NCBI GenBank assembly: GCA_947471745.1 | Contig: CANJKZ010000010.1 | Coordinates: 6,464,501 to 6,528,500 of the forward strand | DNA length: 64,000 nt | Direction: 5' to 3' | From: Closterium sp. Naga37s-1 | Taxonomy: Eukaryota > Streptophyta > Zygnematophyceae > Desmidiales > Closteriaceae | Shown: positions 12,945 to 23,200 of the stretch, in pieces | Position numbering within the stretch: the stretch's first letter is position 1 | Layout: every line of letters starts with the position of its first letter | Made by a program: the position numbers and the translations under genes | The notes under the pieces: generated by a model | Database searches by the model: none | The model's input: only the letters and a program-made list of their open reading frames with translations | Told to the model about the DNA's origin: nothing

Positions 12945-13604
12945 CTGACAATATGGGGACAGCAGTTGCCGCTGATCGAGTTCGCATACAACAACGCCAT
13001 GTCAGCAATGACGCGCAGTCCCTGTTCTACCTGAACTACGGGCAAAACCCAACAGTGCCCATGACGCCGAGTCCGGATAACCCAACGACACACGCACAGC
13101 AATTTGCCGAGATTCTGCAAGCTGCCCGCACCAGAGTCGTAGACACATTCATCATCGCTAAAAGAAATTGTTGACCGCCACCGCTGCCCGGTAACGTACC
13201 AGTCAGGAGATTACATACTGCTCGACACACATGACTTAAGACTGCCCGTCGTACCGAAACTTTGACCACGCTACTGTGGACCACTCCAAATCAGCCACAC
13301 GATCACCCCAGTTACCGCCCATTTACTGTTGCTTACATACTGGTACATCAGCCCATCATTCCACGTCAACCTACTTCGCCCTTACATCCCAACCACAAGC
13401 CAATTGCCTCGTCACCGCCCGCCATCCATGACTCGCCCTGCATCGGAGCCGATTGTTGAGCCTGATAAAATTTTGAGCCATCAGATTCGACACCCCATCG
13501 GCATCAAGAGGATCGAGTTCCTAGTTCGCTGGAAGGACCGCACGCCAACTGAATATAGCTAGGTGCCCCTGGCCAACATCGAAAACCACCCTGCCCTGTA
13601 AGTG

Positions 13605-13746
13605 TGTCAGAATGTGATAATTGTCTAGTCTGCAGTGGGGTACTCTGTAGTGAGTACAACCCTGTTAGGGTTTGCTATATGTACTGCCCTGCTTACTAGT
13701 GCAACCCTCTTTCCTGATTCTATTTTCTCATTCCTCTTTCTTCACA
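13605..13746 (+). repeat. Solo Copia LTR (142 bp) with AAGTG duplication
   Basis: The sequence starts TGTCAGAATG and ends CTTTCTTCACA. It is flanked by AAGTG on both sides (13,600-13,604 and 13,747-13,751). The layout resembles the LTR at 35,383, including shared TAGTGCAACCCTCTT. No internal region is present. A perfect 5-bp duplication around a single LTR is the signature of LTR-LTR recombination. It sits inside the Gypsy 3' coding end. Confidence 0.88.
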
Positions 13747-13827
13747 AAGTGTTCTTGGGGAGCCGAGGTCTTCGCGATATACACGTACTCGCGTAGCGGA
13801 GGGGGCTTCTTGAGGGGGGGGGGGTAA

Positions 13828-14161
13828 TGTAAGGAATTTTCTCGGCATTCCTTACTGCGACCATCAACATTGCATACAACAGCAGCCGTTGTTCGCCCGT
13901 TACTGCTAACGGGACGTCCTAATTTTGCGCGCACTGTTTCACCAAACCATGCACCACTGGCCCGGCTGAGTTGGCCTACACTTCGGGGCTAGCCCGAACC
14001 TCGATGCCAGCCTAGCACTAGCTAGCTCGCACGCATTGCGTAACCGTTGCATGTTTTCGCACACAAGTATTCGCTCATGCCTTCGCTCATACTTTGCACT
14101 TTTGACTCACATAGTGCAATCCTGGCTGTCTCGTTCCATTGCACCCGTAACACTTAGTCTT
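13828..14161 (+). repeat. 3' LTR of Gypsy element G, left piece
   Basis: It begins TGTAAGGAATTTTC immediately after an A(G)n purine tract, the expected position of a 3' LTR. It runs to 14,161, where element C interrupts it. The remaining piece at 36,508-36,540 ends TATATCAACA, giving TG...CA ends and a total near 367 bp. The right-hand end is inferred from the CA ending alone. Confidence 0.6.
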
Positions 14162-14608
14162 TGTTGGAAACAAGTGATTTAAGCGCATCTGTCGTGTCGA
14201 AACACTAAGTCGTAAACGAAGCGAAGTACAGTGAAATATCGGCGAGTCAACCCTCGGAGGTCAAACAACTGCTGAAGGTTGCGCGAAAGTCAAAGGTCAG
14301 CGACCTTTGACCTGACAAGTACAGCGCGACAGCAAGGACAAACAACTGACTCGTTATTGAGCAGTTGCCCGAGTCGTCACTGTATCGAACCGCAACAGCA
14401 ACAGTACAACAGTTATTAGCTATAACCTTTCATATTCCCTTGTACTCTTATAAAAGCTTGTGTCTCATTGCTTTAATCAATCTACTTTGCCCTCACATAC
14501 CAGCGCAAGGTGGTTCACAGACTTATCATTAAACGCTTCCGCTATTACATCGTTCCTACTCAGAGTTTAGTCCTGCAAAGATCCTAAGGGCCTTTTCTCA
14601 GCCCAACA
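14162..14608 (+). repeat. 5' LTR of Copia element C (447 bp)
   Basis: TGTTGGAAAC at the start and CAGCCCAACA at the end. A TATA box (TATAAAAG) lies at 14,449-14,456, so transcription would be expected to start about 25-35 bp downstream. A matching copy starts at 34,924. I see no standard initiator-Met primer-binding site directly after it; the following bases are CGATATAAGAGC. Confidence 0.9.
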
Positions 14609-14843
14609 CGATATAAGAGCTATCAGGGCAAACTCAACTTCTATGAAGACACCAAGAACATCAAAAGGCATGGCAACGCAGAAGGAGAGAAGCTCCTCTA
14701 ACGGCTCTCCCGGTACTACTCCTACTCCACCTCCTGCCTCTGGCCTGCAGACAGAGGAGGGCACAGCAACAAGACCAGCAGCCGGGTCTACCGAAACTCC
14801 CGCAAATCAAGCCGCGGGCTTCGACCCAAGCATGATGGAGAAG

Positions 14844-15443
14844 TTCTTCTCCTTCATGTCCTTCTACGAACAACACCAGCAAGGGGCACCTGTGCAGTCA
14901 AACAAAAGCAACAACAACAACGACGTGACACCGATGAGCCTCGACGGTTCATCCTACGCGCGAGGAAATCAGCAACAACAACCTACCTTCGCCCCGTACG
15001 AACCTCAGCGCGGTGCCGTCAGCTTCATGCCGCGCCAGCAGCCTTCACCTGAGCAAGAAAAGACATTGGATGCACTTCAAGATCAGTCGCAGTTTGCGCA
15101 CGTCTTAAAACTGCAGACATCAAGACCGTTCGACGGAAAAGACTTCTTCTCCTTCATGTCCTTCTACGAACAACACCAGCAAGGGGCACCTGCGCAGTCA
15201 AACAAAAGCAACAACAACAACGACGTGACACCGATGAGCCTCGACGGTTCATCCTACGCGCGAGGAAATCAGCAACAACAACCTACCTTCGCCCCGTACG
15301 AACCTCAGCGCGGTTCCGTCAGCTTCATGCCGCGCCAGCAGCCTTCACTTGAGCAAGAAAAGATATTGGATGCACTTCAAGTTCAGTCGCAGTTTGCGCA
15401 CGTCTTAAAACTGCAGACATCAAGACCGTTTGACGGAAAAGAC
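14844..15443 (+). repeat. 300-bp tandem duplication inside the gag of element C
   Basis: Two adjacent copies of exactly 300 bp (14,844-15,143 and 15,144-15,443) differ at only a few positions. Because 300 is a multiple of three, both copies stay in one frame and the gag product carries a 100-residue segment twice, including FFSFMSFYEQHQQGAP. Confidence 0.9.
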
Positions 15444-16997
15444 TTCTTCACCTGGTCGTTTGAATTCGAGCTGATGATGGAAGGCGCGCAGATTCTTGGC
15501 TTCTTCGACGGGTCTCTGCCATATCCAACGCACGGGACAAAATACGACAAGCAGCAGTACACATATCAGTCTATGATGGCGTACACAATCCTACTGCGCA
15601 ACGTCACACCGAACCAGCAGCAGAACATTCGGTCTTACCGAGGATGCGGGAACTCCGCCGAGCTCGCGTACAACCACTTGAAGAACCTGTATCAGGCAAC
15701 AGACAGCGTTAACCAGAGTCGGTTAATGGCACAACTGACAATAGTGGAAATGAAACCGGGCGAAAAGGGGATGGCGTATATCAGTCGCTGTCGCGAACTG
15801 CGCGACAAACTCCTTCGATGCGGAGGGTCGATATCGGAAGACGCATTTGTCACAGTCGTCATCGGCGGCCTTGGTCCTCATTGGCGCTCCACTCGCGCCA
15901 TACTCCGAGCTCACGGGAAGATCTCCGAAGCTGCACTCTGTGCTGAAATCCACGCTGAGCAGCAAGACATGGACCTGCAAGAGGAGCGGCACAAGAAGAA
16001 AACGTCAGTACCCGAATTTGCGTTTCACACTCAACGGCGCTACAAACAGCCGGCATCAACCAAAACCCGTACCTCCATCCTGTCATCTCTGCAAGACTTC
16101 AGGGCACCCTCGCACACACTGCCCGAATCGACAGCAGTCAACACCGCCGCAACGCCAACTTTGTCCTTCAAGCAGTCAAGTGGCGTCCACACAAGCGCAC
16201 CCCACGAGTCAACTGCAGCCCTCAACGACATCGTCAACACAATCTGCACAAGGAGCAAGAAACATCGTCAGATGCATGGCAAGATTGACTGACTCCTGCA
16301 TCACCGAGTCACCACCACAATACTCACCAGAAGAGCAACTCGACAATAGTACCCCTCGTCGCAAGTCACTTCAACCGAACCCGACGTATGCAGCCATTGC
16401 TCAAAGCGAGCCGTCCGGGAAGGACACTTGGTTCTTGGACAGTTGCTGCGGACAGCATATGTGCTCTTCGGGTCGTTTCGTTCAACGCGAACACCAACTT
16501 CAGTGCAAATTCATCATCACCGTCGCCAACAATCAGAACCTGCGCACACGACGACAAGGCGTAGTGCAACTTCAGTCACGAGAGACAAGCGTCATACTAC
16601 AAATGTTAAAGGTTTTAATTGCGGAGGGACTCGGCTACAATTTACTAAGTGTCAGCCAGCTGATGGTGAAAGGTATCCACCTCGAAGCAGACAGCACAAC
16701 ACAGGAGTTCAAGCTGTACCACGGGAGAGTAGGCCTCTACATAGGCAAGGCCGTGCTGAAGAACAACGTTTTTGTCCTCGACATCGTTCCAGATCTAGGA
16801 ACCGCCGACAGCGACGGAATCGTCACCTTCACCTCCTGGACGCACCCACCGGATCTCGATCCTGACTTCAGCCCCGAAGGTTTCTGGTATTCGCACACCA
16901 TTCCTGAGGCAGAACGAACAAGAGCATTAGCAACAATTCAATCGGCAGCAGCAGAAACAACATCGGCAGCAGGAGAGACAACATCGGCAGCAGCATG

Positions 16998-17130
16998 TGT
17001 TAGAATCTAGAAGCAGGAATGAATCAACTATGAAAGAGGTGGGTACAAGTATGAAACCCTAAACTTACTGTACCCCATAGTAGCTACCCCACAACAACCA
17101 ACACATATATAACAGGCATATACTTCGACA
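16998..17130 (-). repeat. 3' LTR of Copia element E (133 bp)
   Basis: Read on the minus strand it starts TGTCGAAGTATATGCC after a purine tract (CTATGGGGGTG, complement of 17,129-17,140) and ends AGATTCTAACA. The left flank is element C sequence coding for a Ser/Thr/Ala-rich repeat, which resumes at 31,754. Confidence 0.85.
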
Positions 17131-17356
17131 CACCCCCATAGGCAAAGTGGGGGAGAGCAAGGGGTCACAAGACCAGTCAAGCGAAGCAAAGCAAGCTCAG
17201 GGTGGATCACAACGTCACCACACACACTGAGCACAAGCAAAGGGCCACAAGGCCAGTTCACATGCAGAGGTATATATGCAACAACAACAGCACAGTGATC
17301 TCTACCTAGCAGAGCAAGCATGCAGGCATATATATAGATCAGATTACAAGCAAAGT

Positions 17357-18060
17357 CTACAGCAAGTGAGGCAAAGTGGGCACAAGGCCTAACAAAGTGC
17401 AGAAACGCTGATGATCACCAGACGGAAGTGCCTTGGTGAATATATCAGTAGTGTTGGCCCGAGTGGCCACGTGAGCAAGACAAAGCTGACCACGCTGCTG
17501 CAACTCTCGAGCCAGGAAGTAACGCAGAACGATGTGCTTCGTTCTGTGCTCCTGACACAAGGCAATGGCGGCCTTGTTGTCGACGTACAGCACTGGAGGA
17601 GAACGAGGCCGCTCTCCCAAGTCAATCAGCAGGTAGGTGAGCCAGCGTAGCTCCTGTGCAGCCATGGCTGTGGCGTAGATCTCAGCCTCACAACTGGAGC
17701 TGAGAACAGAAGACGAGCGTGTAGAACGCCAAGAAACTGAACCAGAGCCAAGGCTGAAGGTGTAACCCTGTGAAGACCGCTGCGTAGCCTGGTCATCAAC
17801 CCAAGAAGCGTCTGAGTGCCCAGTGAGGACAACTGCGCTCCGCCCTCCAAGCACGAGCCACATGCCCGATGTACCGCACAAGTAGCGCAGTACCCTCTTC
17901 GCAGCATCCATGTGCACCTTTCGGTGCCGACCAGGAGCCACGTAGCGAGCCAGAAGGCCAAGAGGGTACGCAAGGTCAGGTCGAGTGCAGGTCATCAGGT
18001 ACATGAGGCAGCCCACTAGCTCTGGGTACGGGCCACTTGGCTCTACGGACTCGTCCAAAG
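17357..18060 (-). pseudogene. RNase H end of the Copia polyprotein of element E
   Basis: The last 233 codons encode the end of reverse transcriptase and the RNase H domain, with matches to element D such as GHSDASWVDDQATQRSSQGY and LYVDNKAAIALC. This is part of a broken fossil element and is not a host gene. Confidence 0.85.
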
Positions 18061-18710
18061 GTGGAGCTGAGAGCGAGTGGCTTGTAGCCAGAAGAGTGTG
18101 CTATGGCGAGGACCAGGTGAAGCCGAAGCGCTGAAGGACCTGCTGCACCATGTGTGACTGAGTCAGTGTGATGGTGCGGCGTGCTCTGTCCCGGGTGATC
18201 TGCAAGCCAAGGTTGCTGCGCAGTTCACCCAGGTATGTGCACGTGTGTCTCTTCTACAGCTCCGACTTCACCAGGGCGAGAGCCTCAGTGTCAGCAGTGG
18301 CAAAGACCAAGTCGTCGATGTACACGAGGATGTAGAATGGCGGCAGCGACGTGTCGGTGCGCAGAAACAACGACGGGTCAGCAGTCGACGGAGCAAACCC
18401 AAGAGCCGCAAGTGTAGTCCTCAGTGTGTCGTGCCACTCACGTGGTGCCTGGCGGAGACCGTAGACTGGCCGCCGGAGGCTCCACTGGGTACCAGGAGGG
18501 AACGACCCAGTGAAGCCAGGAGGGCGGCGCAGCCAGATCTCCTCGTGCAGGCTGCCCTGTAAGAAAGCTGTGCTGAAGTCAAGAGAGTGAAGCTCGTAGT
18601 CACGCTGAGCGGCAACGTGCAGCAGCACCCAAAGAGTGGTCATCTTCGGGTTGGGGGAGAAGGTCTGAAAGAAGTCTACTCCCTCTTGCTGACTGAAACC
18701 TCGAGCAACG

Positions 18711-18853
18711 TGTCAAAACATATGCATAATTGTATCTAGGCTATATTGGGGCTAGCCTTAGGGGGTACACAAATAGTCTCGACACTCTAGTCTTGTACCC
18801 CAATCTTCACCTAATCATCACCTTTTCTCGTTCCCTAGCTAGTGATTCTAACA
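18711..18853 (+). repeat. 5' LTR of Copia element D (143 bp)
   Basis: TGTCAAAACATATGC at the start and GATTCTAACA at the end, followed by the primer-binding site. It reads as identical to the copy at 26,492-26,634. Confidence 0.95.
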
Positions 18854-19029
18854 TGGTATTAAGAGCACAATGCTCCTTAGGACCGATTTTTTAAAAAGGG
18901 CCCACCACTACTATTTCGATCTACTGCCCGAGTCGCGCCCCTAGGAGAAATGCGAAATTCGAAACCGTGCTCTAGGCGAGACGGTTCCCTAGGCGCGATT
19001 TTTTTTTTCCTCCTAGTCACGTGCGACCC

Positions 19030-19800
19030 CCCCCTGAACGCGTAGGCCCGTCGCGAAGCCCGTACAGCCCACGTAGGCCCGTCGCGGAGCCCGTACAGCC
19101 CGCGTAGGCCCGTCGCGAAGCCTGTACAGCCCGTGTAGACCCGTCGCGAAGCCCGTACAGCCCGCACCAGGCCGTCGCGCAGCCCGTACAGCCCGCGCCA
19201 GGCCGTCGCGCAGCCCGTACAGCTCACGTCAGGCTCGCACCCAGCGCGTAAAGCCCGCGCCAGGCCCGCACGCAGCCCTTACAGCCCGCGACTGGCCCGC
19301 ACGCGGCCCGTGTTACTGTTACTCACTGCTGCTGCTACTGAAGCTAGTGCTGCTACAACTAGTGCTACTGCTGCCACTGCTACTACGGCACTTGCTACAG
19401 CTACTATTGTCTGAAACTACTCCAGCTACAGCTAGTGCTACTGCTGCAGCTCCTACTACTACACTTGCTACAGCTAGTGCTACTGCTGCAGCTCCTACTA
19501 CTACACTTGCTACAGCTAGTGCTACTACTGCAGCTCCTACTACTACACTTGCTACAGCTAGTGCTACTGCTGCAGCTCCTACTACTACACTTGCTACAGC
19601 TAGTGCTACTGCTGCAGCTCCTACTACTACACTTGCTACAGCTAGTGCTACTGCTGCAGCTCCTACTACTACACTTGCTACAGCTAGTGCTACTGCTGCA
19701 GCTCCTACTACTACACTTGCTACAGCTAGTGCTACTGCTGCAGCTCCTACTCCAGCGCTTACTGCAGCTGCTCCTGACTGAAGCTACTGCTGCTACAGCC
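19030..19800 (+). repeat. Leader minisatellites of element D
   Basis: The leader holds two blocks. At about 19,030-19,310 a unit of roughly 31-34 bp contains AGCCCGTACAGCCCGC. At about 19,430-19,755 a 42-bp unit is repeated about eight times; it contains GCTACTGCTGCAGCTCC. Frames through it encode Ala/Thr or Leu runs and are not genes. From 19,800 to 20,222 the leader continues as GC-rich sequence with no gene seen. Confidence 0.85.
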
Positions 19801-20222
19801 CCTGAAGCAGCCGCCCCTGGTGCAGCCGCCCCTGGACCCTAGAGCAGCCGCCCCTGGCCCCTGAAGCAGCCGCCCCTGGTGCAGCCGCCCCTGGACCCAG
19901 AGCAGCCGCTTTGCACGCCCTCGCATGCCCCTAGCGTACCGGCCCCGCCCCACTAGCCCGCCCTTGCTGGCCTCGTGCGACCAGGCCCCGCCCTAGCTAG
20001 CTCGCCACCTCGTGCCCCGTGCGGACCGCCCCACTCTGCCCTGCACGCCCTCACGTGCCCCACCTCGAATAGCCGCTGCCTAGCCGAGCCGAGCCGCCCC
20101 ACCGAACCGCGTCACCCGGCCCGAGCCGCGCCGCCCTACCGAGCCGCGCCCCTGATTCTGTCACTGCTACTGTCACTACTGCTGTTTCTGCTACTACTAC
20201 TACTACTGCTCCTACTGTCGCT

Positions 20223-23200
20223 ATGGCTAGCCCCCCTGTGCTAGCTTTCGATGCTGAGGGCCGCCCAGTGAAGTTTGACACCTCGCTCGATGACCTGCAC
20301 CTATTCCTACAACTCACTGCCAAGGAAGACATCTCACTGTACGATCACGCCTTAGGCCATGCCACTGCCCCTGCTGCTACTGCTGACAGCACTGCCCGCT
20401 CACAGTGGCAGACTCGTGACGCCCACGCTCGCTTTGCTATTCGCAACTCCCTGCCGATAGATGAGCGCGAGCACTTTGGCCAGCACAAGACTGCACAGGC
20501 ACTGTACACCGCTGTCGTTGCCCGCTACTCCTCACCTGCCTCTGCCGCGCTAGGCCGTCTCTCACTCCCCTACCTGTTCCCCGACCTGGCCTCTTTCCAC
20601 ACAGTCGCTGACCTCATCACGCACCTCCGTACTAGTGAGGCCCGCTTCCGTGCCGCTATGCCCGATGAGTTTCTTGCCACGAACCCCCCCCCGCTCTGGC
20701 TCACTCTCTACCACCTAGTCACCCACCTCCCTGACACTCTGCGTGCAGTCAGGGATCACTTCCTATCTCGCTGCCCCACTGAGCTCACCATTGCCCTCCT
20801 CGAGAAGGAACTCCTTGCAGCTGAGGCTAGCATAGTCGCTGTAGGTGCCTCTCGTGGCGACCCCCGCACCCCTTTCTTTGAGGGGTGTTCCCCTTCCCCC
20901 CTTCTTCCCTCTGTAGCCTCTGCTTCTGCTGCCGACCTCCTTGGTGCTGAGAAGGTCGGGACTGCGTCCACTTCGAGCTGGCGCCGCAGCGGCAAGGGCA
21001 AAGGGGGCAAGGGAGGCGGAGGTGACGGCGGGGGAGGCGGTGGTGGGGGCGGTGGAGGCGGTGGGGGTGGTGGTGGGGCTGGAGGGACTAGTGGCAGCGG
21101 TGGGGGTGGTGGCGGCAGCGGCGGGGGAGGTGGCAGGGGCGGGGGCGGTGGTGGGGGCGGCGGTGGTCGTGGCGGCGGCAGGGGAGGGGGTGGTCGAGGA
21201 GGTGGCGGCGGCGGTGGTGGTCGTGGAGGCGCTGGCAGTGGCCAGAGCCAGCAGCGCACTCTGTCGCCCCAGGAGCTCCGTGAGTGGTACTCTCAGCACG
21301 GGGGGGGGGGGGGTGGCCTTAGCTGCACGTACGTCATCCGCACTGGTGACCGCACTGGTCAGACGTGTGGGAGGGCGCACACCACGCAGCGCTGCTTCTC
21401 TCGCCTCGACGACGCTTGGCGTACTCAGTTCCCTGATGCCACTGAGCTGCCCCGCTGGGCTGATCTGATGAAAAAGAACATTGATATCTATGCTCTAGAC
21501 TTTGATGCTATTCTCACTGCCATGTATGTGATGTCTACTAGTGGAGAGAGTGCTCAGTACCTGCGTGTTCCGCCCGACCCGGGCATTCGGACCAGTGAGG
21601 CTACCGCTCTAGGTGCTGGTGAGGCTGCTGCTCTAGGTGCTAGTGAGTCTGCGCCCCCTGGTACTGAGTCGACTGAGGCACTACACACCTTCACACTGGA
21701 CTCAGGTGCTTCTCGCTGTTTCTTTCGTGACCGCACTGCCCTTGAGCCGCTTGCTCGGCCAGTTGCTGTCTCCCTTGCTGACCCCTCTGGGGGTCCGGTC
21801 ATTGCGACCTCCTCCACTGTCCTTCCTTGTCCTGCGGTCCCGTCGGGCACACTGTCAGGTCTCCACCTCCCCTCGTTCTCTACGAACTTGGTGGCGGGTT
21901 GTGCGCTCCAGGACGGGGGTGTTCACCAGTTCACCCCTGCCTACGAGCGCGTGACACACTGCACGTGTGCTCGGATGGGCCGTCACCTGGCTACCTTCAC
22001 TCGGCAGCCGGGGTCGGACCTGTACACACTGACCACTGAGTCCCCTCAGGTAGCTGCGTCTGCGTCTGCGTCAGGTCAGCTGTCGGCCCCCTGCTCGTGT
22101 CGCTCTCTGGCGCACAAGACCGTCCTCTGGCACCACCGACTTGGTCACCCGTCTGTGCAGCGCCTTCGTGCCATGCATAAACGGTACCTTGTCTCTGGTC
22201 TTCCCAGGGTTCTCCCTCCCCTCCCACCCTCGCCTGCTCCTCCCTGTCTTCCCTGTGTCGAGGGGCGGCAGCGCGCCGCTCCTCACTCCTCCTCGTTTCC
22301 CCCGACGACTGCTCCCTTGCAGACGCTCCACATGGACGTGTGGGGCCCAGCCCGCGTCTGTGGTCAGGGTCAGGAAAGGTACTTCCTGATAGTTGTTGAC
22401 GACTACTCGCGCTACACCACGGTCTTCCCCTTGCGCACCAAGGGTGAGGTCCCTGATGTTTTGATCCCTTGGATCCGCGCTTCTCGTCTCCAGCTCAGCG
22501 AGCGTTTCCACTCGGACTTTCCTGTCCTGCGCTTGCACTCTGACAGAGGTGGTGAGTTCTCCTCCGACCTCTTGGCAGCCTACTGTGCGGAGCACGGCAT
22601 CCGCCAGTCGTTCACGCTTCCGGCCTCTCCACAGCAGAATGGGGTTGCTGAGCGCCGCATTGGCTTGGTCATGGAGGTCGCTCGTACCTCCTTGATCCAT
22701 GCGGCTGCCCCCCACTTTCTGTGGCCGTTTGCGGTCCGATACGCTGCGCATCAGCTCAACCTCTGGCCCCGTGTCTCCTTGCCGGAGACTTCCCCGACAC
22801 TGCGTTGGACGGGAGAGGTTGGCGATGCGTCGCGTTTTCGGGTCTGGGGATCTCGAGCTTTTGTTCGCGATACGTCCGCGGACAAGCTCTCCTCCCGCGC
22901 TGTTCCTTGTGTCTTCCTTGGCTTTGTCCCGGACGCGTCTGGTTGGCAGTTTTACCACGCCACCTCGCGCCGTGTCCTGCCCTCACAGGACGTCACTTTT
23001 GACGAGTCCGTGCCCTACTACCGCCTCTTCCCCTACCGCACTGCCCCGCTCCCCCCCCCGCCTCTCTTCCTCGCCCCAGGTGCTGCTATGGTAGACCCCC
23101 TCCCCCCTCAGGGTGCCGCTCCCTCAGGTGTGTCCCAGGTAGACCCGGTTGAGCCTGTCGAGGTAGCTGTCGACTCTCGTCCTGCTAGGGGTGTTGAGCC

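Larger units (their letters stand above)
12945..14161 (+). mobile_element. Ty3/Gypsy chromovirus, 3' end (element G), broken
   Basis: The frames here encode the end of a Gypsy polyprotein. An integrase part resembles IEFAYNN, and a C-terminal part with FHVNLLRPYIP runs into a chromodomain-like segment (IEFLVRWKDR, about 13,440-13,560). A polypurine tract (about 13,790-13,824) is followed by the start of a 3' LTR at 13,828. FHVxLLxPY followed by a chromodomain is typical of plant chromoviruses. The fossil has several breaks. It is cut on the left by element B, carries a solo LTR, and is cut in its own LTR by element C. The last 33 bp of its LTR reappear at 36,508-36,540. It is the oldest layer of the nest in view. 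Confidence 0.8.

Noticed and set aside
22071-22958. A 295-codon minus-strand frame opposite the integrase of element D
   Set aside because: It is a shadow of the coding strand; the plus-strand frame has clear integrase motifs.
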